A DNA stretch of 64,000 nucleotides from Gamsiella multidivaricata. Its lineage: Eukaryota; Mortierellomycota; Mortierellomycetes; Mortierellales; Mortierellaceae. Positions within the stretch are counted from its first letter, which is position 1. The number at the start of each line of letters is the position of its first letter. The stretch lies in assembly GCF_025024155.1 (NCBI RefSeq), contig NW_026251805.1, positions 1 through 64,000 on the forward strand. Reading direction: 5' to 3'. A program made the position numbers and the translations under genes. Below, piece after piece: positions 50,794 to 61,469 of this stretch. The notes beneath the pieces are model-generated. The model did not search any database and was not told where the DNA came from. It was given only the letters and a program-made list of their open reading frames with translations.

Positions 50794-53700
50794 ATGTCGC
50801 GCCCGGAAGTCGCAAATGAACTGCCCCAAAACACAGATCTTACACGCCCAGCTAGCGACCCACTCTTGAGCCCTGGTCCTTCCACACATGAGTATGCAGC
50901 ACACCCGCATGAGCAGGACGGGGCGGTGAGCCCTCTTTTCGAGAACGTTGTGTTTTACCTCAACCCCTTTCTCGAGAAAGAAAGGTTGGCAGAGGTAAGT
51001 CTTGGTTGAATGCCAAAGAGACGATCTCTCGCCTTTTGCCACTCTGTCTCTTTTTTGATTTCCTGCTTATTCGTCAATTGACGTTGTACGCCGCCAATTT
51101 CCATCCATCTATTCTTTATCTTATTTTATTCTTATTTTTTGACCAGTTGGACTCGCTGCTATGTGAACACGGCGCATCAAGGTCCCGTTTGTTATCGACC
51201 GAGGATAGCGACGAAGGACAGAACAGCATCGCAAACCCAACACATATCATCACCGACGACCTGGATCTCCCAGACTATAAGCACGCTGCCGCAAGGGGTA
51301 TCCAAATTGTCAAGGTACGTCTCGTTGGTCAGAGCATTCTTCAACAGGTCACCTGCGATTGCCCTGACAATATCTGATATTTGATCCCCTCCACCTATTC
51401 CTTACTAGCCGGATTGGGTCTTGCGATCGGTGCGCGCCCACAGTTTGCAAAAGTAAGAGGTGAACGGAGACAGAGAGGATAGTTGACTTGCATTTCCATC
51501 CTCTTATACTCTCCAAATGTGATATCGATGATTGACTTTTCGTGCTCGTTGACGATAGCCCAAAATATTTTTCTCCGAATCCAGCCATGATGTTTTCCGG
51601 GATCATACTGGCAACGACAGGTGTATGCAGCGTTCTTATACGACGGAAAGACGAATGTTCTTATCGCCATGAACAGATCAACGTTAATGTGCAGAACCTG
51701 CTTTTTTTTTTTTCTTTTCAATTGGATTTAGCTGCCACAAATTGATCGTCAACTTATTCGCGATGCTGTCGAGGATTACGGTGGACTTTATACGTCACAA
51801 ATTACGTCCGATGTCACACACATGCTTGCTATCACGCCGGAAGGAGTAAGTGTTTAAGTCGTTGTTGCTCAGTCATGGTCGAAGGAAATGGATTTTTAAC
51901 CTCAGGGGTTGTGCTTATTATAGGAGAAATACGACTACATTATGGCGCACCCAGAATTGGAGATCAAAGTCGTGCTTCCGCATTGGTTCCAATTATGTTG
52001 CAATTTGAAGCGAGTCATGCCAGAGGTATGCTGAAGATTTTATTATTTGTGTTGTCGCAGTCTTGGCGCGGGTTTTGTACACTGGCGCTCATTTTGGTTC
52101 GCATCGTTTATCCTTCATGATTATGCCCATAGGCTCCATATGAGTTTCCCAGCCCACCCATGTATGATCCAGACTACGCCTGGCAGGAGCCACCCACAGG
52201 TTTCGCACCTCAACTCTACTCCAACAGTCTCAAACCGGTCACTGCTTTTCTTCAAACGCCAAATGACCCCAGCAACCGATTCTTAGAGGGGCTACATATT
52301 CTATTGGGAGACGATTTGGCTTTTATTTTCCCGGAAAGAAGAGCCAAACTTGAGGAAAAAATTGAAGCTGCAGGTGGCATTCTTGCAAACGAGTATTCTG
52401 GCGATATTGTAGACATTCTTATCTGTCGCTATCGTTCCGGGACCGCATATATAGGGGTGAGAGAGAATGCTTTTGCACGCTGATACTGTGTTACTCTACA
52501 GCTATTCGTGCCTTTATTTAAATCTTTTCGGCTAACACCTCGTTCTTCTCTGTTTTTACATTTGAAGGCTTCTAGGGACGGCAAGATTGTTGGGTCGGTC
52601 GATTGGCTGCTTCATGTACTGCAAACCGGGACATTACCTTCGCCAAAAGCGTGGTTACTCCATTACCCTATACCCCAAGGATCCATCGAAGGGTCATCTT
52701 CACTCGTTATCACCATATCCAACTACACCGGCCCAGTCCGCGAATATTTGAAGCGCATGATCGTTGCAATAGGAGCAATTTATAAGCCGACGCTGTCGAG
52801 TTCAGAGTCGCCGGAGCCGACAACGCATATCATTTGTGGAAAGTATGTGGCAAATTTCACCAAAGCTCGATGGTTTTTTATGCTTAATATAATGTGTGTA
52901 GTACCCGGCTAAAAATGCATTCTCATTCGTTTTACAGTGCTTCGGGTGACAAGTATGAAAAGGGCCATGAGTGGAATGTTAAAATCGTCAATCATCTATG
53001 GCTTGAGGAGTGCTTCCAAGCTTGGACGTTGCAAAGTGAGACCAAGCCGCGCTACATGTTGTTTCCAAGTCCCAACCAACTTTCACTCGTCTTTGGAGCC
53101 AAGCTCTTACCAGAGTCAGTGGAGGATTGGATCAATATCGCTGAAGATGAGGAAATCGCCAAGAGCGGAGTAAAGGCAAACGGCGACATAGAGACGTCGC
53201 CCTCAACATCCAAGGATAATGCTGACCCATCAAAATCCGTTCAGCAAGAACAGAAACAGGTTTCTTTCACTTTCGGCGAAGCGTGGTCAGGACCCTCGTC
53301 TCCTGTTACTTCGAAAGCGGCATATATAAAGTCTTCTGGTGATCCAAAGCAACCGACGTCTGACATATCAACCCCAGCAACCAGCGCGCCATCCTCACCA
53401 ACAATATCGCATTCAACTGAGAGTCCAGATTATATTAGCGTTCGGGGAACGTCAAAGAAGCGTGGCGCTGCACTACAAGCCAGTAAAGCACTACGAAAGA
53501 TTGTTCCGGATATGAACGAGTTCCAGGAGGAGCTCCGGGACGAGAAGAAGGCGTCGAAGAAAAAGAAGAAACAGGTGGTCATGGATATGCCCAAGGACGA
53601 CGAATCTATGGACGTGGACGTTGATGAAGCTGCAGCTGTTCCTTCGTCGACGAAAAAAGTGGGCAATTCTCCAACAAAGCGGCGACGGATCAGTATGGGT

Positions 53701-54740
53701 AGTGTCGACGAACGAAGCACTCCTGCGGGAAGCGGTGACGATGAAGATCAGGAACTTGAAGCGAATACAAGCAGCCCTAGAATGCCATCCAAGAAACCGA
53801 GGAGAGCGGCAAAATCAGAAAAGAACAAAGATCGAGAGGATTCTGCCATGGATACTTCTGGTACAGTAGAGCAAGGGGCCGGGGCAGCAGCAGGAAAGCT
53901 GAAACGCGTGCGGTATATCACAACGGGTGTCAAGGAGCAGAGTGCAGCGCAGGCCAAAGCCCTCAAGGCCCTTGGAATCATGCCAACAACCGCTGTTGAA
54001 AAGTGCACGCACTTGGTAGCCACAAGCATCGCACGAACTGGCAAGTTTTTGATAGCACTACTTCAAGGCAAGGCCATCGTTCATGAGGATTGGCTTCAAG
54101 CCTGCATAGATGCCAATGCCATTCTTGGTAAGTCGATATTTTACGTGCAATCGTTTGCACACACCGGTGTATTGCTATTTGCATCATGCCAAATTCATCC
54201 ATTTTCACTTTTTTGAACAAAGATGAGGACGACTTCCGGATTAAGGATTCAACAAACGAACAAAAGCTCGGAATGGACCTTTACGAATCTCTTGATCGAG
54301 CCCGCGAGAAGCGAGTTTTTGAGAATTGCGTCTTTTACCTATCACCGTCCATAAAACAGGATATGCCGGGACTCAAATCAGTGGTGGAGGCTGGCGGCGG
54401 AAAGGCGTCGACGCTTCTTCATACTGGATTGGGATTTCTGAGGGATCGACTTGTGAAGTCCAGCAAGACCAAGACCGGTACCACGCCCGGGGTTACCAAA
54501 GGCAGGGGCGGAAGTCGTAAGAAGGACCACGACGGAGGTCATAGTTCTCATAGTGATGGCGACGATGGGGAAGATCCTCGAGAGAAGGAAGGGATTGTGG
54601 CCGTGGTCTCGAGCGATAAGGACAAGGACATGTGGCAGCCAATCCTAGATGCAGGCGCCCACATTTACTCACACGATTTGATATCGATCAGTGTCTTGAC
54701 ACAGAGGCTGGACCTTGGCAAGACGCATGCGCTCGCCTAA
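50794..54740 (+). CDS. brc1: Six-BRCT DNA-damage scaffold (Rtt107/Brc1-like)
   Basis: Scaffold that binds gamma-H2A and repair factors (Slx4, Smc5/6) at damaged forks. Ten exons are inferred: 50794-50994, 51147-51314, 51409-51452, 51559-51622, 51732-51845, 51924-52025, 52133-52456, 52568-52842, 52938-54127 and 54223-54740 (999 residues). BRCT 1 begins LFENVVFYLNPFLEKERLAE and ends IVKPDWVLRSVRAHSLQ. BRCT 2 holds LYTSQITSDVTHMLAITPEG. BRCT 3 holds GSVDWLLHVLQTGTLPSP and BRCT 4 THIICGNASGDKYEKGHEW. A charged linker with basic patches (KKASKKKKKQVV; SPTKRRRISMG) spans about 500-760. The C-terminal pair holds EKCTHLVATSIARTGKFL and VFENCVFYLSPSIKQDMPG. The 4+2 arrangement is the Rtt107/Brc1 layout; PTIP is the animal relative. 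Several small exons were placed by phase. Confidence 0.88.
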
Positions 54741-54985
54741 AGCTCACGCCAATGTCGATTGTTACCAGATGACTTTTGGCCATCAAATAAAAAACGATGT
54801 TCCCGCACGCATCAATTTTGTACCACCATACTGGATTGATTTTGGCGATAAAAAACCTGCTGACCGTTTTTTTCAAGCTGCTCTCTCATCTTTTTCGTCC
54901 TTTCACATCCCCCTGACCCTTCTTCATACCACGACTGGATCTCAGTCAACCAACGAAATTGTGAATATCGACAGAGCTGGCATAC

Positions 54986-57936
54986 ATGGACATCGATCAT
55001 CAGGCATTTCGGCGGGACCAGCTCGACGGATCTTCGTCGCTGAATCCTATTGTCAATATCGAGGTATCTACGGATTCCACTACGGGCGCGAAATTTGTGT
55101 TTTGGGAAGACATCGAAACATTCTTCCCAGGGCTTCGTCACGTCCATCGTAATGGCAATATTATGGTCGCATTTATGAGAGACAAGGCCGGACAGCGGTA
55201 ATAATAGCAACGTTCGACACTGGGGTGTCGCGGGATGAAGAGAAATAGGAATAAACTAATCATCGCTCATGTAACGATAGATACAACCCAGCAAGAATCA
55301 AGCACTATCCAGGAATGGTCCTCCATGTCACTACAGCTGGCTATCCACCAGCTGCACTGAGGACGGGTGGCGTCGATGAAGTGGAGGGCGCATCGCCACC
55401 AGAGTATGCTGCATCTTCGGCTGATATCTCTCTTATGGGTTCTGGAGCAGGATCACCATCTCAATTACAAGCAGCACCTAATGATGGAAAGCAGGCAATG
55501 CTACCTTCATCTCGCCCTGCAGGAGTGCCGTATAACAACCAGGAAGTTTCCAACCATCAAGTCTGGACGCCGCCATCTCCCCCTATCCTCAAGGCACATG
55601 ACATTACATCAATCATTCCCCCGCAGCTCTTTATTATCCTACCTTCAAAAAAGACATCGTCGACTCAAGACTTGTCCCTAGATCAACGATTCCGCATACA
55701 CTTCCTTTGTGAAGGAGGAGAAGAGATTAAGCACGGGACGCCCGGCAACAACACATCGAACACCATACCAGGCCATGTTCATCTGTGTGGCCATCCTGGA
55801 TACGAACTAAATCGGCCGACGGAGTTCTTTGATTGTTACGGACCTTATGTGCTTAACATTCTGCAGAAGCTGAAGCATGGATTTCCAGTCAACGGGAAGA
55901 TCGTACCGTTCCTTAAGGACCTGGAGTACGTCAAGGTGCGCAGAGGTTCATGGAATAGCGTCCACTTGATGGAAACCGCCGACGATATTGAGGCAAGTGT
56001 TGACGAAGTCATCGGTCACCTTCAGTCTATAAAAGCGGATAAAACATTTGAAGAGAAGGTTAAGGCAGGGGATTTAAACGACGATGGACGAACGGACCTG
56101 AGCAAGGTGCTGTCGTTTCTGAAGGATCTTTCCGAAAATGAGACCGGAGAGGCCGTAAAGCACAGACCTTTGGGAGGACTCTACAGCGAAGAGAGCGATG
56201 ACGGTCAGGTGGTATGGCTGTGTCACCATCATCACCAGACACAGTTCGATACGGATGTACTGACACGTCTCCGGGATACCGTCCTCTGGAACGATGGCGT
56301 CTATGAGTTCGAGCGCGGGATCCTCAGGCTGACCTTAAGACCGTCGAAATCCGCAACTCCGGAATATCTACTCTCTCACCTAGGACCAGTCAGAGATGTT
56401 CGTGAGCTGGACCTTGTGCTGGAGTGGGATGCGAGTTATCAGGACCTACTGACAACCAGAGACTGGATCTTGGGAATGCAACGCCTTCAAAAGCTGAGAC
56501 TGGATTGCGGCAGGCATACCGGATCTATATTGGATCGTGTCGGTCGGAACAAACGTTTGGATCCCATGGTGCATGTGTTGACGGCCAGCAGTTGTCTGCA
56601 GTCGATCGACATCATTCACGCTGAGGACCTTTTTTCAAAGTCATCCGTGTTTGCAGCCTTACATCAGACTCAAGTACGGGAGATCCATCTGGATGCACTG
56701 TTTGACCCGAAGATGCACTCGGACAAACTACGGACGATCTTCAACAAAAGCCCACATTTGGCAACTCTTACCCTGTGCTGCTCCAGCCCCAGCTTTTGTG
56801 GGACTATCGAGCTCGTCAAGGAGCTGTCTATGGATCACACGCACTTCAGGCTCCTGAATCTGTCTAGTGTTAACTTCAAAATCAGGTTGGATCGCTCAGA
56901 ACCTGGATCTCCCTTGCTGGACCCGATCCGTTTCAACGAACCGCCCCTTCTCCTCGATTACATGGTTCTGGAACGCTATGGTGCTCATTTACACACGCTT
57001 TTAATCGGCGACCGTTTCAGGGACGAGGATGCGTCGGTACTCGACGCAATTACGCAGCAATCACAGAACATGAAGCTGGAGCAGATCGACTTTCATGTAG
57101 ACTACAATGCGCTCACAATTTCCCGCCTCACTAGTGTAGGCAAACAGACCCTATCCAAGACGCTCAAGAGGTTGTATCTGTCTTCAGTTGACAGTCCTTC
57201 GCCGCTGTCGATTCCTTCGGCAGTTATATCGCAATCAGACCCAAAGAAAGCTACATTGGCAACCGCGTCATCTTCATTGTCATCACTCGTCCCAGAGAAG
57301 GTTGAGTTGGAGCATGTGGTATCAATCCCTACGCCTTCCTCGTCCTCGGCACCGCTCCGTATCACGTTCACATCGCGATATATGTTCGAGAAGTGGACTG
57401 GTTTCATCGGAGATATCTTTCCGTACCTGATGAGTCTTGACTATGCGAGTCCTCATGGTAACAAATACTGTCTACGACTTTATGATGGCATCTCGCACGC
57501 ATCCCAGAATCAACAACTCCAGCAACATCAACACTCTATCATGCAGTCGTTCACCTTCCGTGGGACTCATTCTACGTTAAAAGAAACAGGACTCAGAGCG
57601 TTATTACAGATCCTGTCGATGTGCCCGCTACTGGAAACCTTTCAATGGCCACGAGGCAGTCTCACAGGCCCCCAGTGGGAAGAGTTGCTGGGAGCGCTGG
57701 ATTACAGTCGGCTCAAAGTGTTGAACCTGAAAGGGTGCAATTTTGGGGTGATTAACTTCCCAACCCATGTGATACCCAAGGACGGCGGCGAGGGGGAAGG
57801 TAGCGATGAGAAGGGGAAGGTCGTGGTGGCTCTCGAGGAGCTGACGATTAGCAAGAGTCCGATGACACCTCATGCCAAGGAGGCGACTGTGAAGAAGCTG
57901 AAGGAGCAGGTGCCTAGATGTCGGATTATTGTATAG
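54986..57936 (+). CDS. Head-domain plus LRR-like protein of a Mortierella-type family
   Basis: Two exons, 54986-55197 and 55281-57936, give 955 residues. Residues about 20-90 form a compact head (KFVFWEDIETFFPGLRHV ... RIKHYPGMVLHV), interrupted by the intron after MRDKAGQR. A disordered linker follows, then a central domain near 130-350 with FRIHFLCEGGEEIKHG, HLCGHPGYELNRPTEFFDCYG and NILQKLKHGF. The C-terminal half (about 360-955) is Leu-rich, with irregular LRR-like strands such as VRELDLVLEWDASYQDLL and LKVLNLKGCNFGVINF. I recall similar proteins as a large family in Mortierella genomes, with the same head and the RPTEFF segment. The function is unknown to me. The layout suggests a recognition or adaptor role, which is inference. 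It begins 245 bp after the BRCT gene. Confidence 0.85.
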
Positions 57937-58643
57937 ATCCCGACGATAGTCTTATACGTGTGGGCAACAATGAGATATATTTTTTTCTGAACAATTGAGG
58001 AAGTTGTTTGTTTTGTGTGTAGGTGTGTAGGGCATCAACTGCAATGCTGAGGCTCACACAAAACCGTCGTCGTCGTGTTCTGCCTAGTTTCTCTTGCTCG
58101 CTCTCTATAGCCCCAACAGTGCTTTTCCTTGAGTCGGGCGGAGAGACGCATGGAATTGGCAGAAAAGATCTATATAAGTGCCTTGCTCTACTATCCTATC
58201 GTCCTACCTAAAGTCCTGCTCGATAAAATTATTTTGATAACGCTTTTCCATCCTCACCTTAAAACGACTTCGCCCAACGCCACCAATTTCCTACATGTGT
58301 AAAAAAAAAAAAAAAAAAAAATTACTTCGACACATCAACTTAATAGGAAGACGAGGAGGTCTTGTATGACGATGGTTACAGCAACATCCGTCTAACTCTT
58401 AAGACCAAGACCTCGGCACATCCAAAATGCAGTAAACAGAGCAAAAAGCTGACGACTATTGTTTTACAAAGAGAAACCGTACTTCAGTAAGATGATCTAG
58501 CTCACCATTAGTTGCTTCGAATGGATATTTGAATACTTCTGATATATGGGACATGAGAAGCAGCCACTTGAGTCTATGAAGGGACTGGACGCGTTTGAGT
58601 GCTAGTTCAGCCTCGCCTCGACTCGACCCGGACATGCCTAGTA
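57937..58643. other. Intergenic before the transposon zone
   Basis: Holds the 3' end of the LRR-like gene, a TATATAAG word near 58171 and a poly(A) run of about 20 bases at 58301-58320. No gene is supported. A minus frame at 58456-58680 borrows its N-terminus from the MITE repeat. Confidence 0.5.
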
Positions 58644-58867
58644 CAGTCGAAGCTCGAATATCCGAACGATACACAGTCAAAATCGTTCGGATAAAAATTA
58701 GATTGATTGTATTCAGAAACTCGCAGAAAATATATACTCCTCAGTTGCATGACTCCGAACGAATGGCCAAACAAATGGCGAGTTTCTAAATAAATCAATT
58801 CATTTAAACCTAATTTTTATCCGAACGATTTTGACTGTGTATCGTTCGGATATTCGAGCTTCGACTG
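58644..58867. mobile_element. 224-bp fold-back MITE with TA target duplication
   Basis: The ends are inverted copies for about 58 bp, starting CAGTCGAAGCTCGAATATCC on both sides. TA flanks both ends (58642-58643 and 58868-58869). Each arm carries its own smaller palindrome (ATCCGAACGAT ... ATCGTTCGGAT), and the interior also partly self-pairs (AGAAACTCGC with GCGAGTTTCT). CAG-type ends with TA duplication fit a non-autonomous Tc1/mariner or pogo element. It has no coding capacity. Confidence 0.9.
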
Positions 58868-58873
58868 TACTGG

Positions 58874-58891
58874 AACGAGCATTGTTACACA
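58874..58891. repeat. 5' target-site duplication of the LINE
   Basis: AACGAGCATTGTTACACA occurs here and again at 60262-60279, directly after the poly(A). The first two A may belong to the tail, so the duplication is 16-18 bp. Confidence 0.85.
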
Positions 58892-60228
58892 GGGCTGCAG
58901 ACACTGTTGCCAAGGCAGCACATGGGATCGATACAGGACTATGGAGGCTAGACGCAACGCAGCACCATGATTTGAAATGCCACGCACAGTTTGCAACGCA
59001 CAGTGCAGACCTGGACTTGAGGAGGATACTGAAGTTGCAGTCCGCGGTACGGCACCATTATCAGTGGACATTGCAGCATCGAACGAGGACCTACATCAAG
59101 GATTGGCGGTCGGTAGCATGGGCGCCCACGCTACGGATCTTACACGATAACAACCCGCCAAAGCGCTTATACACCAGCCTGGAAGACTGTCGTTTACGTT
59201 CGCACAGGATCAAGAAGCTGCATGGAGATTTGCCGACATTGCAGGCGATGAAGAAACGACATCCAGATACCTACCAAACGGACATATGTCGTAGGTGTGA
59301 GAGGGAACCAGAGACGAACGATCATCTTTGGCGTTGTTCAGCTACCTTGTGCGACCAGCGACAAGAGTGGAGGGACGCGGTGAAGGAAGTGGAGTTGAAT
59401 GGATATCGTGCATGGAGACAGGCAGTGCGAAAATGGGAACAGGAGAGAGAGGAGGCCGAACGGAAGGACAAGCCCTTCACTGCGACTTGTCCCAACTTCT
59501 CGGCAACAGGAACGAAGGCTATCTGGGAGTCAATGCAGTGGATTCAGGGGACGGCGGAAAGGCGAGGGACATATCGGGTTGCGGAAGAAGAGGAGCCGGA
59601 GAGTGAGGCAGATTGGGAGGTCAAGGACTTATACCGAGGTTTGGTGCCAACGGGACTCATTGAGACCTGGAAGCAGCTATTTACCACCACTAAGTGGATT
59701 GCGACGATCATGGTGACAAAGTTCGTGAGCAGGATCGAAGAATTCGGCAGGACCAAGATATGGAACAAACGATGCGAGGACACTGTCGCCTGGGAAAAGT
59801 CAGTTGGAATCACCTTCATGAGCAAACGCGCCGGAGGACGCAACGGTGATCGGGGACACCAACGTAGTGTTGGTGATTTCTCTGATTTGAAAGGGAGACG
59901 GTTACTTGCAACGGAGATCCAGGAAGGTAGACGGACCGCGGATTATAGGGTGCTACAGCATTGCTTGGGGCGAGGGAAGTTGGACATAATGGAGGGGTTA
60001 TTCGGTTTAAAAACAACTTTATTAACATTGGATCTGGATTAGGAGACGTGTATCGCGCAACAGGTCACGCAGGAGTTAGGTTAGGCTAGCTATGCGACAT
60101 GGGTTATGAATTTGACGCCTCAAGCCAACATAGTTGGTAGGGGATGCGGCTCTGCCGTGCATGGAAGGCATCTATGGCTTCAAGGCCTTTGCGGACCATG
60201 CGTCTTGTGCTCATGGGGATTTATGTTA

Positions 60229-60261
<33 letters not shown>
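58892..60261 (+). mobile_element. 5'-truncated LINE (non-LTR retrotransposon)
   Basis: A 1.37-kb copy bounded by a 16-18-bp target duplication and ending in an A-run (60231-60261) just after AATAAA. The first codons read AADTVAKAAHG, which fits the last conserved Asp region of an RNase H domain, so only the end of ORF2 is kept. The frame then stays open to TAG at 60040-60042, about 383 codons. It includes the typical post-RNase-H zinc knuckle CRRCEREPETNDHLWRC (C-x2-C-x7-H-x4-C). A 3' untranslated part follows. The intact frame and long A-tail suggest a young insertion. It cannot move by itself because the reverse transcriptase and endonuclease parts are missing. Confidence 0.87.
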
Positions 60262-60264
<3 letters not shown>

Positions 60265-60279
60265 GAGCATTGTTACACA
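60262..60279. repeat. 3' target-site duplication of the LINE
   Basis: Second copy of the 16-18-bp word seen at 58874-58891, joined to the end of the poly(A). The sequence after it (AGAAAGCACATG) is the original continuation of the target. Confidence 0.85.
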
Positions 60280-60857
60280 AGAAAGCACATGCATTGCATG
60301 GAGACGATTTCGAGAGGCCATCCCTTGAGCGCTTTGAGGAACAAGAGCAGCAACAGAACCCTTCGGCTCAGGAAGAGGACTTTTTCAGAACCGAAACAGC
60401 GCAACTCTACAGCGACAGCAAAATGCAGCAGGGATTCGACGATTTGGCGCCAAAAAAAAAAAAAGAAGCCTTTTTAACCACATCAAGCACCTTTTCCATT
60501 AGAGGATACGGGCTATCTTATGAGGACACTATTGCCCGAGCCTGCGCGACGTCAACGATTTTAGCCTACTAGGACCCAATCCCGGAGACACCCGAGCCCG
60601 TCGTCAACCCTGAGACAGCTCATTTCCCCGTCAAGCCCAAAATCATAATCTCGCCCGAGGAATATCCAGATCGGTATCCTCTCAGGACCTTTGAGATGAA
60701 CAGAGCCTCAATCAGGCAGCATTTCCTCGAACACATCATTGGTACCTGTCCTAGTTTCCGTGTTTTCAAGGTCTTGAATGCCTCAAGTTGGATACAGGGA
60801 CTATAGCGCCGTCGTGGAGTACATGGAGGACATTCGACCAGACGTTGATTTCTCAAT
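60263..60857 (+). pseudogene. Coding-like relic interrupted by the LINE
   Basis: Read through the pre-insertion site, the frame runs ERALLHKKAHALHGDDFERP and continues with Glu/Gln-rich sequence to a TAG near 60570. It then stays open in the same frame for about 75 codons (containing IIISPEEYPDRYPLRTFEMN) to a second stop near 60807. The composition is protein-like and the frame is kept, so this is either an old pseudogene or a terminal part of an unrecognised gene with an intron ending CCTACTAG at about 60572. No family is recognised. Confidence 0.4.
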
Positions 60858-61005
60858 TAAGCCACGCTACATATTCATGTAGAGTATAGTCGCGATAAAT
60901 CGGTAGCTTGACAATAAACTGATATATTCTTCTTCTGGGGGAACGAACGAACTGTAGCTATCAAGCGCAAAAAGTACACACGAGCAATAGAACGACGACG
61001 GCATG

Positions 61006-61036
<31 letters not shown>

Positions 61037-61469
61037 TCTGATTTGAGACCACTGCTTAATATATAATACCGCGCATCTGGCTTTGTGTTGCTGGCGTGAT
61101 GTGTCTTCAACGGGGATGGTAGCAGGCTCGCTGTAAGGGCGAAACTCGGAACCAGATGATTTATGAGGAATCGCCCCTAAGGGAGAGAAGCGACGAGACG
61201 CCCTGACCGCGGTTACAGGCCTTCTATGTCCGATACAAGAAGCTGCAGTTGAACGGCATAGTAGCCCACATAGAAAAAATTCGACCAGCTGTAGAAACCT
61301 TCATCAAGTGGCATACAGAAGTGTAATGCAGAGCAAAGCGGCGCAATGAAAATGATTCTAGGCAAAAGACGGTGCTTGAACACGCATAAAGAATTGATTG
61401 CGATATGATGATTCGGCACTATGGGTGCCGTGTTCTAATGATTATTGGTGTATGCTCTAAGTTGATAGT
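60858..61469. other. Repeat-zone remainder with 29-base poly(A)
   Basis: AATAAA at 60913-60918 is followed by an A-run at 61006-61034, which may be the tail of an older retroposed transcript. A short coding-like stretch (YVRYKKLQLNGIVAHIEKIR) lies near 61230-61325 on the plus strand. Nothing else is supported. Confidence 0.4.

Noticed and set aside
58456..58680. Minus-strand 74-codon frame starting MTVYRSDIRASTVL
   Set aside because: The same N-terminus occurs in the plus frame at 58831 because it is the palindromic MITE end being translated twice.
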